A stretch of DNA of 60,928 nucleotides from Ruminococcus sp. (GTDB lineage Bacteria > Bacillota > Clostridia > Oscillospirales > Acutalibacteraceae), in contig JAFLSM010000002.1 of the NCBI GenBank assembly GCA_022510955.1, forward strand, positions 1 through 60,928, written 5' to 3'. Of this stretch, positions 52,452-60,928 are shown in pieces (the first letter of the stretch is position 1; each line of letters opens with the position of its first letter). A model generated the notes under the pieces. That model was not told the origin of the DNA and made no database searches. It was given only the letters and a program-made list of their open reading frames with translations. A program made the translations under genes and the position numbers.

Positions 52452-54296
52452 TTAGTTGTTATCGTCAACATCCTTGAAGTCAGCGTCATAAACATTTGGG
52501 TCACCGCTGTTTGGCTGTGCACCGCCCATATTAGGAGCACCTGCCTGAGCACCGCCCTGAGGAGCTGCCTGCTGATATAGCTTTGCAGATACATCATAAA
52601 GTGCCTTCTGCAATTCATCTTTTGCAGTTTTGATAAGCTCAAGGTCGCCGTTTGCGTTTGCGTCTTTTGCAGCAGCAATCTTTGTGTTGATTGCGTTCTT
52701 GTCTTCCTCAGGAAGTTTGTCGCCATTTTCGTTTACAAGCTTTTCTGCCTGATAAACAAGGTTTTCAGCCTCGTTCTTTGCATCAACCTCTTCACGGCGC
52801 TTTTTATCTTCGGCAGCAAACTGCTCAGCCTCTTTAACAGCCTTATCAATGTCATCCTTGCTCATTGATGTTGTGTTCTGAATCTGAATCTTCTGCTCCT
52901 TGCCTGTGCCAAGGTCTTTAGCAGAAACATTTACAATGCCGTTTGCGTCAATATCAAATGTAACCTCAATCTGAGGAACACCACGCATTGCAGGAGCGAT
53001 TCCTGTGAGAGCGAACAAGCCGAGCTGCTTGTTGTCACGAGCAAACTCACGCTCACCCTGAAGAACATTAATTTCAACCTGTGTCTGGTTGTCGGCAGCT
53101 GTTGAGAATATCTGGCTCTTCTTTGTTGGGATTGTTGTGTTTCTCTCAATAATCTTTGTCATTACGCCACCCATTGTTTCAACGCCGAGTGAAAGCGGAG
53201 TAACATCGAGGAGGAGAAGACCGTCAACTTCACCGCCGAGTACGCCTGCCTGAATTGAAGCACCGATAGCAACACATTCGTCAGGGTTAATGCCCTTGAA
53301 AGGCTCTTTGCCGATAAGCTTTTTAACAGCTTCCTGAACAGCAGGGATTCTTGAAGAACCGCCAACCATAAGAACCTTGTCAATCTGACCGATCTGCAAG
53401 CCTGAGTCTGAAAGTGCAGAACGAACAGGTCCCATTGTAGCTTCAACAAGGTCAGCTGTAAGCTCGTCAAACTTTGCTCTTGTAAGTGTGAGGTCAAGGT
53501 GCTTTGGACCTGTCTGGTCAGCAGTGATGAACGGAAGGTTGATTGATGATGTTGTAACACCTGAAAGCTCAATCTTTGCCTTTTCAGCAGCTTCCTTTAA
53601 TCTCTGCATAGCCATTTTATCGCTTGAAAGGTCAATGCCTGTTTCTGTCTTGAAAGATGCAACCATCCAGTCAATAATTCTCTTATCAAAGTCGTCGCCG
53701 CCAAGACGGTTATTACCTGCTGTTGCAAGAACTTCCTGAACGCCGTCGCCCATTTCAATAATAGATACATCGAATGTACCGCCGCCAAGGTCATATACCA
53801 TAACCTTCTGGTCGTTTTCCTTATCTACGCCGTATGAAAGTGCAGCAGCTGTAGGCTCGTTGATGATTCTCTTAACATCAAGACCTGCAATCTTACCTGC
53901 ATCCTTTGTTGCCTGACGCTGAGCGTCTGTGAAGTAAGCAGGAACAGTGATAACAGCCTGTGTTACTGTTTCGCCGAGATAAGCCTCTGCGTCAGCCTTG
54001 AGCTTCTGCAAAATCATTGCTGAAATCTCCTGTGGAGTGTAGCCTTTGCCGTCGATTGTTACCTTGTAAGAAGTACCCATTTCTCTCTTGATAGAAGAAA
54101 CTGTTCTCTCAGGGTTTGTGATAGCTTGACGCTTTGCTACCTGACCAACCATTCTTTCGCCGTCCTTAGAAAATGCTACTACTGACGGTGTTGTTCTTGC
54201 GCCTTCTGCGTTTGCAATAACTACCGGCTCGCCGCCTTCGATAACTGCTACGCATGAGTTTGTTGTACCTAAATCTATACCTATTGTCTTTGCCAT
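52452..54296 (-). CDS. dnaK: Chaperone DnaK (Hsp70)
   Basis: 614 residues, normal for Firmicutes. The N-terminal ATPase begins [18 protein letters not shown] and has the [10 protein letters not shown] phosphate-2 motif. The substrate-binding domain begins after the [14 protein letters not shown] linker. The C-terminus ends in an acidic tail ([11 protein letters not shown]). Main Hsp70 of the hrcA-grpE-dnaK-dnaJ operon. Confidence 0.98.
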   Translation of the reverse strand: MAKTIGIDLGTTNSCVAVIEGGEPVVIANAEGARTTPSVVAFSKDGERMVGQVAKRQAITNPERTVSSIKREMGTSYKVTIDGKGYTPQEISAMILQKLKADAEAYLGETVTQAVITVPAYFTDAQRQATKDAGKIAGLDVKRIINEPTAAALSYGVDKENDQKVMVYDLGGGTFDVSIIEMGDGVQEVLATAGNNRLGGDDFDKRIIDWMVASFKTETGIDLSSDKMAMQRLKEAAEKAKIELSGVTTSSINLPFITADQTGPKHLDLTLTRAKFDELTADLVEATMGPVRSALSDSGLQIGQIDKVLMVGGSSRIPAVQEAVKKLIGKEPFKGINPDECVAIGASIQAGVLGGEVDGLLLLDVTPLSLGVETMGGVMTKIIERNTTIPTKKSQIFSTAADNQTQVEINVLQGEREFARDNKQLGLFALTGIAPAMRGVPQIEVTFDIDANGIVNVSAKDLGTGKEQKIQIQNTTSMSKDDIDKAVKEAEQFAAEDKKRREEVDAKNEAENLVYQAEKLVNENGDKLPEEDKNAINTKIAAAKDANANGDLELIKTAKDELQKALYDVSAKLYQQAAPQGGAQAGAPNMGGAQPNSGDPNVYDADFKDVDDNN

Positions 54297-54359
54297 AATC
54301 TTTATCCTCCGTTTTTATTGTATATTATTTATTGTAAATTGTTAATTGTAATTTGATTA

Positions 54360-54935
54360 TCAATCGCAATTAGCAACCTGTACCATTGCGTGACGAATAA
54401 TTTTATCGCCGATTTTGTAGCCCCTCTGGAATATCTGAGCAAGCTGATTTTCGCCGAGTTCTTCGCTTTCAATCTTTGAGATTGCGTTATGCAGGTTCGG
54501 GTCAAAGTTATCGCCGATTTCGCCGTAACCCTCAACCTTGAGCTTTTCAAATGACTTATTAAGCTGATTTGATACAAGCTCAATGCCCTTTAAAATCTCG
54601 GGGTCTGTGTCCTTGAGATTTGCAAGTGCCATCTGCATACTGTCGGCAACAGGCAAAAGCTCTGTAACTGCCCTTGCTGTGGCATCATCATAAATTGACA
54701 GCTTTTCATTTGATGTGCGTTTGCGATAGTTGTCATACTCCGCTGCAAGTCTCATATATTTGTCTTTCCAAGAAGCAAGTTCATCTTCAAGCGCCTTTTC
54801 AGGACTTTTCTCTGACTTTTCTTCCTGCACCTCTTCAGCAGGAGCCTCCTCCAAGTCCTCTGTGTTTTCAGCAGAAGCCTTGGTGTTTTCCTTCTGTTCT
54901 GTGTTTTCTTTCTGCTCTGTCTTATCTCTTGACAT
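54360..54935 (-). CDS. grpE: Nucleotide exchange factor GrpE
   Basis: 191 residues. A charged, disordered Glu/Lys/Thr-rich N-terminus containing tandem TEQKEN units precedes the long coiled coil (WKDKYMRLAAEYDNYRKRT) and the C-terminal beta domain ending GYKIGDKIIRHAMVQVA. It releases ADP from DnaK. The ATG at 54935 follows a GGAGG site. Confidence 0.96.
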   Translation of the reverse strand: MSRDKTEQKENTEQKENTKASAENTEDLEEAPAEEVQEEKSEKSPEKALEDELASWKDKYMRLAAEYDNYRKRTSNEKLSIYDDATARAVTELLPVADSMQMALANLKDTDPEILKGIELVSNQLNKSFEKLKVEGYGEIGDNFDPNLHNAISKIESEELGENQLAQIFQRGYKIGDKIIRHAMVQVANCD

Positions 54936-54959
54936 AACATCCTCCAATAATCCAATATA

Positions 54960-55988
54960 TTAAATTTCAATAAGTTCGCTAATCATTGAGCCTGCACATT
55001 CTGAAACACATTCAAGGATTGAGATTGTTCGTGCATAGTTCATTCTTATAGGACCAACCACCGCAAGCACGCCCGACGGAGTGCCGTCAACTTGATAGCG
55101 TGTTGTAACAAGTGAGTTTGAAACAAGCTCAACACGGCTGTTTTCACTGCCGATTGTCACCGTTGTGTCGATTGGCTGTCTTTCAAACATCCTTGCAACA
55201 TCGTGGTCGTTTTTGAGAAACTCAACAAGCCTGCGTATTGCCGTTGCATTTATTTGAGACATAAAAAGCAGTTTTGTCATTCCGCTTCTGCACAAACTGA
55301 CCTGCTCGGCACTTTGCGACGCCTCCTTGATTGCCACAAGTACACTCGGCATAAAGAGCGAAAGCTCTCCGAATCTTGCTGCCGCAGATTGAATAAACGG
55401 CTGATTGATTGACGAAAGTCTAACACCTGCACAAAGCTCATTGAGTGCCTTATCAAAAATCCCGAGGATTTCGGGAGTTATTATAAACTCGCACCTAAAA
55501 AGCTTGGTTTTGATTATGCCGTTTGAGGCAATTAACACTGCCATTGCCGTGTGAGCACCTGTCTGCACAAAACTGATTTTGTGGATTCGGCTGTTCTCAC
55601 CGCTTGGCGTTGTTGCAAATGCCGTACAGTCCGTAAGCTCGGAAATCAAATCTGTTGCCGTCTGCAAAATCCCCTCGGGCGAATCCGCATTTTCATAAAG
55701 CCTTGATTCAATAAACTCTTTACCCTCGCTTGACACAGGCGAAACACGCATTACATTGTCAACATAGTAGCGGTATCCCTGCTCTGTGGGAACTCGCCCA
55801 GCCGATGTGTGGGGCTGAACAAGGTAGCCTCGGCTTGTCAAATCAACCATTTCGTTGCGAACAGTTGCCGACGAAACATCAAGACCCGCCATTTCAATAA
55901 GCGTTTTTGAGCCGACAGGCTCACCTGTGTTGATGTAATTCTCGATAACCGCCGTTAATATTTTCTTTTTTCTTGCAGCCAGCTCCAT
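54960..55988 (-). CDS. hrcA: Heat-inducible transcription repressor HrcA
   Basis: 342 residues. The N-terminal winged helix (AARKKKILTAVIENYINTGE, then SSATVRNEMVDLTSRGYL) binds the CIRCE operator; the rest is the conserved HrcA dimer/GAF-like domain. It represses its own operon when GroE is free. The CIRCE site lies 37 bp upstream of its start. The ATG at 55988 follows a GAGGTGA site. Confidence 0.97.
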   Translation of the reverse strand: MELAARKKKILTAVIENYINTGEPVGSKTLIEMAGLDVSSATVRNEMVDLTSRGYLVQPHTSAGRVPTEQGYRYYVDNVMRVSPVSSEGKEFIESRLYENADSPEGILQTATDLISELTDCTAFATTPSGENSRIHKISFVQTGAHTAMAVLIASNGIIKTKLFRCEFIITPEILGIFDKALNELCAGVRLSSINQPFIQSAAARFGELSLFMPSVLVAIKEASQSAEQVSLCRSGMTKLLFMSQINATAIRRLVEFLKNDHDVARMFERQPIDTTVTIGSENSRVELVSNSLVTTRYQVDGTPSGVLAVVGPIRMNYARTISILECVSECAGSMISELIEI

Positions 55989-56024
55989 ACCGTTCACCTC
56001 GATTTTGAGTCGGATTTTGCCGTT

Positions 56025-56051
56025 TTAGCACTCGACACTTGCGAGTGCTAA
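56025..56051. promoter_or_regulatory. CIRCE operator
   Basis: Perfect consensus: TTAGCACTC (56025-56033), 9-bp spacer, GAGTGCTAA (56043-56051). It lies between the operon promoter and hrcA, where HrcA binding would block transcription. Confidence 0.97.
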
Positions 56052-56064
56052 CTGCTTTAAATCT

Positions 56065-56093
56065 AATATAATACCAAAGTCAGAAAAAGTCAA
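56065..56093 (-). promoter_or_regulatory. Promoter of the hrcA-grpE-dnaK-dnaJ operon
   Basis: On the minus strand TTGACT (56088-56093), 17-bp spacer, TATATT (56065-56070), immediately upstream of CIRCE. Confidence 0.75.
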
Positions 56094-56207
56094 GAGATTT
56101 TTGGAAAATTTTCACCTTTGTTAAAAGTTTCACTTGCCGTTCACATTTTCACATTGACACATCCTGCCTACTTTATTATAATACTTATTGAAATACTTAT
56201 TATATTT

Positions 56208-56637
56208 TTTAATTTTTATAACGCTTCAAAAGTTCATATAAAAATATAAATGTTGCAACCCGAAGGAACACTTCCGCTGTTCGGCTACAATTCATAAGGC
56301 ACTATTCAACCCTTGATAATGCTTTATGATGGTTACATATTTAAATCAACTTATGGAGCGGTGATAAAAAACGGGGCGGTATTGACCGCTTTTATATCTA
56401 CATTATAGAATAGATGTAAAAATGAAGTTTACACAAAAAAGGAAGTATAAATTTCGGGAACAAAAGTTTTCTAAAAAATAAACTTTTGAAGCGAAAGTAA
56501 AAAAAACGGGCGGTAGTGACCGATTTTATATCTACATTATAGAATAGATGTAAAATGAAGTTTACTCAAAAAAGAAAGTATAAATTTCGGGAACAAAAGT
56601 TTTCTAAAAAATAAACTTTTGAAGCGAAAGTAAAAAA
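56208..56637. repeat. F1 repeat cluster with a 130-bp tandem duplication
   Basis: A palindromic unit (56208-56370: ATAACGCTTCAAAAG ... CTTATGGAGCGGTGATAAAA) is followed by two direct copies of a different F1 arm of about 130 bp (56373-56505 and 56506-56637). Each copy runs from GGGCGGTA-TGACCG through TATCTACATTATAGAATAG to CTTTTGAAGCGAAAGTAAAA. The tandem copies are almost identical, so the duplication is recent. Confidence 0.9.
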
Positions 56638-56650
56638 AGCGAGGAAAAAT

Positions 56651-56938
56651 ATGCAGGATATATATGTATATTTGTGGGCGGCACTTGCAGTTTTGATGTT
56701 TGCGACCGCAGTTAAAAACCGAAAAACATTTGGTGCAACAGCTTTTGTGCTTTCACTGTTCTTTGTATTTATGACCGTGTGGTACGGTCTGAGAACCTTT
56801 GGCGGATACGCAATGTTTGACGGCACATTGGGGATTATATTCAAAGCAGTGCTTGCTGCATTTGCGGTTTTCATTGTCATCACATACCTGATTTACCGCA
56901 AAAAGTTGCAAAATTACAACGACAACAGTGACGAATAA
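56651..56938 (+). CDS. Small membrane protein
   Basis: 95 residues with three hydrophobic helices (about 6-20, 27-48 and 60-85) and a charged C-terminus (RKKLQNYNDNSDE). No family recognised. A GCGAGG site lies before the ATG, just past the end of the F1 tandem array. Confidence 0.6.
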   Translation: MQDIYVYLWAALAVLMFATAVKNRKTFGATAFVLSLFFVFMTVWYGLRTFGGYAMFDGTLGIIFKAVLAAFAVFIVITYLIYRKKLQNYNDNSDE

Positions 56939-57052
56939 TAAAATAAAATCCACATAATTTGTGCAAACGAAACAACTCAGCACAACATATGGGCGCAAAG
57001 AACAGCGAAGAATTAAAAAATGCGGAAAAACCGAGTTTTTTTTGAAAAATAC

Positions 57053-57081
57053 TTGCTTTTTTAATTCTTTCGTGTTAAAAT
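57053..57081 (+). promoter_or_regulatory. Promoter of rpsT
   Basis: TTGCTT (57053-57058), 17-bp spacer, TAAAAT (57076-57081). Confidence 0.65.
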
Positions 57082-57119
57082 AATGTTCATATGACCGTTA
57101 CTTTTAAGGAGGTGAGACA

Positions 57120-57380
57120 ATGCCAAACATTAAATCTGCAAAAAAGCGTGTTAAGGTTATCGCTACAAAGACAGCAAGAAACAAGGCTACAAAGTCTGCT
57201 TTGAGAACAGCTATCAAGAAGGCTTATTACGCAGTTGACACTAATGCTGACAACAAAACAGAGGCAGTTCGTCTTGCTATTAAGAAAATTGACCAGGCAA
57301 CAGCTAAGGGTATTCTTCACAAGAATACAGCAGCAAGAAGCAAGTCTTCTCTTGCTAAAAGACTTAACGCATCAGCATAA
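57120..57380 (+). CDS. rpsT: 30S ribosomal protein S20
   Basis: 86 residues, usual length. Highly basic and helical: begins [13 protein letters not shown], contains [15 protein letters not shown] and ends [15 protein letters not shown], all typical of S20. A near-perfect AAGGAGGTGA site lies upstream. Single-gene transcript with promoter and terminator visible. Confidence 0.97.
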   Translation: MPNIKSAKKRVKVIATKTARNKATKSALRTAIKKAYYAVDTNADNKTEAVRLAIKKIDQATAKGILHKNTAARSKSSLAKRLNASA

Positions 57381-57398
57381 GTTAAATTTGTTAACTTA

Positions 57399-57427
57399 AA
57401 AGCAGAGAATTATCTCTGCTTTTTTTG
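57399..57427 (+). terminator. Terminator of rpsT
   Basis: AGCAGAGA, loop AT-AT, TCTCTGCT with seven T's. Confidence 0.88.
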
Positions 57428-57435
57428 TTTTTCTG

Positions 57436-57463
57436 TTGACTTTTTCTAAAAAAATGTTAGAAT
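57436..57463 (+). promoter_or_regulatory. Promoter of the 49-residue membrane protein
   Basis: TTGACT (57436-57441), 16-bp spacer, TAGAAT (57458-57463). Confidence 0.6.
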
Positions 57464-57528
57464 AGAATTATATATCAACGCAATAATATAATAAATAGTA
57501 ATGATAAATCTTTAAGGAGGACATAGCC

Positions 57529-57678
57529 GTGAAGAACAAGAAGTTAATATTACTTATCAGCATCATCTCAGCTGTTGCAGCAGTTTCTGCCGCTCTTACA
57601 GCACTCTTTATTGTTAAGGATAAGCAGAAAAAGGATGACGAGGAGCTTATGGAGTACCTCGACAGTTCTATTGAATGA
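57529..57678 (+). CDS. Small single-pass membrane protein
   Basis: 49 residues with a GTG start that follows an AAGGAGG site. A basic tip (KNKK), one membrane helix (about 5-28, LILLISIISAVAAVSAALTA) and a charged C-terminal tail (KDKQKKDDEELMEYLD). Promoter and terminator are both visible, so the gene is likely real. Function unknown. Confidence 0.7.
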   Translation: MKNKKLILLISIISAVAAVSAALTALFIVKDKQKKDDEELMEYLDSSIE

Positions 57679-57696
57679 TTTATTTCAAGAATGTAC

Positions 57697-57731
57697 AAAG
57701 GCTGTTCCATAGGAGCAGTCTTTCTTTTTTA
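57697..57731 (+). terminator. Terminator of the 49-residue membrane protein
   Basis: AAAGGCTGTTCC and GGAGCAGTCTTT form a 12-bp stem with two G-T pairs, followed by a T-tract that merges with an F1 end. Confidence 0.8.
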
Positions 57732-58131
57732 TCGCCGCTTCAGAAGTTGGTTTTATCATGTAACCGTTGCGACCCGAAGATTTACTTCGATTTTATATTG
57801 ACCATCATAATTCACGATTTTAAGTTTTATTAGTGATTAATAAAGCGGTCACTACCTCCCCGAAGATATACTTCGGTTGTTCGGTAACAATCCATAATTA
57901 CAATCAAAATTTTTCTACGCATCATAAGTTTAATATGAATTAAAAAGTTGCGACCCGAAGATGAACTTCTGATGTTTGGTGACAGTTCATAATCACAAAC
58001 CGAACCTTGGTGAGAGTAAAATAATCAATATCCAAACTTAAAATAGTGAATTATGATGTTTACCGCACAACAGAAGTTTACCTTCGGGAGACTACGGTTA
58101 TATAATAAATTAAACTTATGAAGCGTCATAA
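57727..58131. repeat. F1 palindromic repeats, two adjoining units
   Basis: Unit one starts TTTTTTATCGCCGCTTCAGAAG and contains a GCGGTCACTACC block. Unit two starts TTTTTCTACGCATCATAAG near 57909 and runs through the apex ATCCAAACTTAAAATAGTG to CTTATGAAGCGTCATAAAAA, 20 bp before the hydF start codon. Confidence 0.88.
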
Positions 58132-58152
58132 AAATTAAGGAGAGTAATAAAA

Positions 58153-59346
58153 ATGTCACTTAACGATACACCAAACTCCGAACGCATACATATCGGCTTT
58201 TTCGGCAAACGCAACGCAGGCAAATCAAGCGTTGTAAACGCCGTAACAAACCAGCAAATGTCTGTTGTGTCCAATATTTTAGGCACAACAACCGACCCTG
58301 TATCCAAGGCTATGGAGCTTTTACCGCTTGGCCCTGTTCTCATTATTGACACTCCTGGTTTTGATGACAACGGCGACCTTGGCGAACAGAGAATTAAGCG
58401 TACCAAGGAGGTGTTGCGTCACACCGATATTGCAGTGCTTGTGGTTGACTCAACCGTTGGCAAGAGCGATACCGACTATGAGCTGATTAAAATTTTTAAA
58501 GAGCGGAAGGTACCGTATATTATCGCCTATAACAAGAGTGATTTGTCAGGCGACCAGCTCTATTCCGACGGAATTTCCGTCAGTGCACGCAAAATGACCA
58601 ATATATATAAACTGAAAGAGGCAATCGCAAAGCTTGTAAAAATTGATACTCCGTCAACAGTTTGTCGTGATTTGGTAAACAACGGCGACCTTGTAGTGCT
58701 TGTTATTCCGATTGACAGTTCCGCACCAAAGGGCAGAATAATTTTACCGCAACAGCAGGTATTGCGTGATGTGCTTGATGCAGGTGCAACTGCAATCTGT
58801 GTGCGTGACACCGAGCTTGAAAGCACACTCAAAAAGCTTTCGCAAAAGCCTGCACTTGTTATAACCGACAGCCAAGTCTTTAAGTGCGTTTCAAAGATTG
58901 TATCGGACGACATTATGCTGACATCATTTTCAATATTAATGGCACGCTACAAGGGATTTCTAAAAACCGCAGTCAAGGGAGCAAGAATGCTTGATGAGCT
59001 TGAAAACGGCGACAAAATTTTAATTGCCGAGGGCTGTACGCACCACCGTCAATGTGAGGACATCGGCACCGTTAAACTGCCGAATTGGATAAAAAAACAT
59101 ACAGGCAAGGAAATTGTATTCGAAACCTCCTCGGGCAACACATTTCCGCAGGACATCACGCAGTACAAGCTGATTGTTCACTGTGGAGGCTGTATGCTTA
59201 ATGAACGAGAAATGCAGAGTCGCCGTGAGCTTGCGGAAACTGTCGGTGTACCGTTCACAAACTACGGCACTGCTATTGCATATATGAACGGTATTTTAAA
59301 ACGCAGTCTTGCCGTACTGCCAAATTATCAGAAATACATTAGGTGA
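58153..59346 (+). CDS. hydF: [FeFe]-hydrogenase maturation GTPase HydF
   Basis: 397 residues. The N-terminal GTPase has the P-loop GKRNAGKS (18-25), G3 DTPG (66-69) and G4 NKSD. The C-terminal domain has the HydF cluster motif C-x-H-x(44-53)-H-C-x-x-C, seen as GCTHH and HCGGC. HydF is the scaffold on which HydE and HydG assemble the 2Fe subcluster before transfer to hydrogenase. HydE, HydG and HydA are not in the window. An AAGGAG site precedes the ATG; the upstream region is F1 repeat. Confidence 0.96.
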   Translation: MSLNDTPNSERIHIGFFGKRNAGKSSVVNAVTNQQMSVVSNILGTTTDPVSKAMELLPLGPVLIIDTPGFDDNGDLGEQRIKRTKEVLRHTDIAVLVVDSTVGKSDTDYELIKIFKERKVPYIIAYNKSDLSGDQLYSDGISVSARKMTNIYKLKEAIAKLVKIDTPSTVCRDLVNNGDLVVLVIPIDSSAPKGRIILPQQQVLRDVLDAGATAICVRDTELESTLKKLSQKPALVITDSQVFKCVSKIVSDDIMLTSFSILMARYKGFLKTAVKGARMLDELENGDKILIAEGCTHHRQCEDIGTVKLPNWIKKHTGKEIVFETSSGNTFPQDITQYKLIVHCGGCMLNEREMQSRRELAETVGVPFTNYGTAIAYMNGILKRSLAVLPNYQKYIR

Positions 59347-59356
59347 GGGTGATTTG

Positions 59357-59635
59357 ATGATAGAGCTTGAACTTGACCGTCTGTTAAAGTCGGCAAAGGT
59401 TGATTCAACGCTAAAGTCAGAACTTCTTGCAACAAGACAAAGCAACAATCCCGTTGATGACTTTTGTTTGCTGTGTCAGCAAAAAGGTTACGACATTACT
59501 ATCGGCGAGCTTTTTGCCGTGGGTCAGACCTCAAATGATGCAAAACTGAGAAGTGTAAACGGCGGAGGAGTAAACGGAATTGACGGCTGGGACGATGCTT
59601 ATGAGCAATTTTTCCTAACCCTTTTATGGACATAA
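59357..59635 (+). CDS. Small protein resembling Nif11-type leader peptides
   Basis: 92 residues from the ATG at 59357, 10 nt after the hydF stop. A short helical N-terminus (LELDRLLKSAKVDSTLKSE) is followed by FCLLCQQKGYDITIGELF, which matches the style of Nif11/nitrile-hydratase-leader domains (hydrophobic helix, Gly, [FY]-x-[IV]-T/S-x-E-L). A GGG (SVNGGGVNG) then sits where the leader peptidase would cut. The C-terminal 20 residues (VNGIDGWDDAYEQFFLTLLW) contain no Cys, Ser or Thr cluster typical of a lanthipeptide core, and no modification enzyme is nearby. It may be a hydF-linked protein that only resembles the leader fold. Confidence 0.6.
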   Translation: MIELELDRLLKSAKVDSTLKSELLATRQSNNPVDDFCLLCQQKGYDITIGELFAVGQTSNDAKLRSVNGGGVNGIDGWDDAYEQFFLTLLWT

Positions 59636-59654
59636 GGCAGGGCAAAAATGATAT

Positions 59655-59766
59655 TTATAATTAAATAAAAGTTTAATAGATGAATAATGAAGTTTACCAT
59701 AATAACTAAGTAAAAATTTCGGGACACTGTATTATAAAATCTATTAAACCTATGGAGCGAAAGTAA
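59655..59766. repeat. F1 repeat, half unit before the FliB-like gene
   Basis: Right arm (ATGAAGTTTACCATAATAAC, AATTTCGGGACACTG) and right end CCTATGGAGCGAAAGTAAAAA. Its GGAG is the only ribosome-binding candidate for the next gene. Confidence 0.75.
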
Positions 59767-59769
59767 AAA

Positions 59770-60762
59770 ATGAATATTTTTCCCGAATTTTATAATGAGT
59801 TTAAATGTATAGCAGACAAATGTCTCGACAGCTGTTGTAAGGATTGGGATGTTGTTGTTGATGACGATACCGCCGAATTTTACAACTCCGTAGACGGCGA
59901 ATTCGGCAATAAACTGCGACGCCTTATGACAATCGACAGCGACGGCGACAGAATTTTTACAGTCCAGAACGGCAAGTGTCCGTTTTGGAACGACCAAATG
60001 CTGTGCGACATCTACATAAACTGCGGTCAAGAGCATCTGTGCGACACTTGCAGGGATTTTCCCCGTCTTGTTCAGGACTACACTGCTTTCTCGGAGCATA
60101 TGCTGTCCTTTGCCTGTCCCGAGGCCGCAAGAATTATGCTGACAAGCGGTGATTGCTTTGACTTTATTGACTGCTTTGATATTCAGGACAGCGACCTTGA
60201 CTACTCTGCTGAAATGATGAATTTTCTGCTTGCCGCACGCAAAATAAGTTGTGACTTTTTTGATACTGACGACAGCTTTCAAACAGCACTTTGCAAATGC
60301 TACGCCTTTAACGAGAGGGTACAGGCTATGCTTGACAGCGAAGATTATAACATTTCCTCGCTATATAGGCTAAAAGACTGCACACCGCTTAATATGCCCG
60401 ACAGGGAGAAAATTTTTAACCTGCATAAAAAGCTTGATATTATGGATAAGAGTTTTTTTGAAGATATGCAAAACGCAAAAAACTGCACGGCAAAGGAATC
60501 AAGAACCTCCGACAGCGAATTCACCGTGCTTGCCAAATATTATATTTTTAGATATCATCTTACGGCAATCGACAACTTTGACGTCATTACTACTATGAAT
60601 AGGATTGTGTGTGCATACACTGTAATTTCGTCACTGGTAGCATATAAAAAGGCTGAAAACAATTTTGACTGCCGTGTAACAATTTTTCAGCGTTACTCAA
60701 AGGAAGTTGAACACTCCTATGAAAACACTGTATTTTTTACTACGCTTCATAAGTTCAATTAA
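59770..60762 (+). CDS. FliB-like Cys-rich protein (flagellin lysine-N-methylase family)
   Basis: 330 residues. The N-terminal third carries many cysteines (residues 13, 18, 22, 23, 70, 79, 85, 91 and 94), including CLDSCCKDW and CDTCRDFPR, the pattern of the FliB family, whose founding member methylates flagellin lysines and carries an iron-sulfur cluster. No flagellar gene is in the window, and FliB-like proteins are common in non-motile Firmicutes, so the substrate is open. The last eight residues (TTLHKFN and the preceding FF) and the stop codon come from an F1 end, so the C-terminus is shorter than usual in the family. The ribosome-binding site also comes from an F1 end. Confidence 0.75.
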   Translation: MNIFPEFYNEFKCIADKCLDSCCKDWDVVVDDDTAEFYNSVDGEFGNKLRRLMTIDSDGDRIFTVQNGKCPFWNDQMLCDIYINCGQEHLCDTCRDFPRLVQDYTAFSEHMLSFACPEAARIMLTSGDCFDFIDCFDIQDSDLDYSAEMMNFLLAARKISCDFFDTDDSFQTALCKCYAFNERVQAMLDSEDYNISSLYRLKDCTPLNMPDREKIFNLHKKLDIMDKSFFEDMQNAKNCTAKESRTSDSEFTVLAKYYIFRYHLTAIDNFDVITTMNRIVCAYTVISSLVAYKKAENNFDCRVTIFQRYSKEVEHSYENTVFFTTLHKFN

Positions 60763-60928
60763 ATATTCAACCATTAAGACCCGAAGATTTACTTCTATTG
60801 TATGGTAAACATCATAATTCACTATTTTAAGTTTGGGCAGTAATTATGAATTGTCACCGAACAGTGAAAGTATATCTTCGGGGCGGTAGTGACCGCTTTA
60901 TTAATCACTACTCAACCTATGATAGTGC
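60729..60928. repeat. F1 palindromic repeat running off the window
   Basis: Starts TTTTTTACTACGCTTCATAAG within the end of the FliB-like gene. It has the left arm (GACCCGAAGATTTACTTC), the apex ACTATTTTAAGTTTGG, a right arm and GGGGCGGTAGTGACCGC. It continues past the end of the window. Confidence 0.85.

Overview
The window looks like a chromosomal segment of an anaerobic, low-GC Clostridia species, most likely a gut Ruminococcus-like member of the Oscillospiraceae. This rests on a secreted BspA-type leucine-rich-repeat protein with a C-terminal type I dockerin, the [FeFe]-hydrogenase maturase HydF, ATP-dependent PEP carboxykinase, a two-subunit class I fumarase, an FHA-FtsW fusion and general Firmicutes gene style (strong GGAGG sites, CIRCE-controlled hrcA-grpE-dnaK-dnaJ). 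The genus is inference. No transposase, prophage, CRISPR array or rRNA gene was seen.

Layout. 1-8,300: arginine biosynthesis on the minus strand (argG, an intruding acyltransferase, argH, argC, argJ, argB, a GNAT gene), with ARG-box-like palindromes upstream of argG. 8,300-11,200: a flavin reductase and the dockerin protein. 11,600-16,200: str operon rpsL-rpsG-fusA-tuf, with an apparent extra tuf promoter. 16,400-24,000: two small membrane proteins, secA, a class B PBP and FHA-FtsW. 24,200-29,300: a tandem structured repeat with a small unknown gene, an acyl-CoA synthetase, a tiny Cys-rich protein and pckA. 29,700-35,200: accessory region with a SLOG gene divergent from a ribbon-helix-helix regulator, an XRE regulator, two duplicated zinc-ribbon membrane proteins with a decayed mrp copy between them, intact mrp and a YTEP-repeat membrane protein. 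35,600-39,850: a two-component system and fumarase. 40,100-45,200: a secreted peptide-like protein, lipoprotein and ABC exporter cluster. 45,500-49,300: metG, initiator tRNA-Met and a second acyltransferase. 49,480-56,100: class I heat-shock operon extended by prmA and a lipoprotein. 56,600-60,900: rpsT, small membrane proteins, hydF, a Nif11-leader-like small protein and a FliB-like Cys-rich protein.

The most unusual content is between the genes. Two unrelated repeat families recur. Family F1 is a long imperfect palindrome of about 190-230 bp, present at 15 places as full, half or tandem units. It sits against gene ends, where it supplies stop codons, C-terminal codons and sometimes ribosome-binding sequence. 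Family F2 is a MITE-like element of about 157 bp with terminal inverted repeats and 3-bp T-N-A target duplications. It also has 46-47 bp deletion derivatives, and one copy has rewritten the C-terminus of argH. A third, local repeat is a pair of about 103-nt structured units at 24,261-24,448.

All functions are read from sequence motifs and family knowledge; no database search was run. Promoters and terminators are calls by eye.
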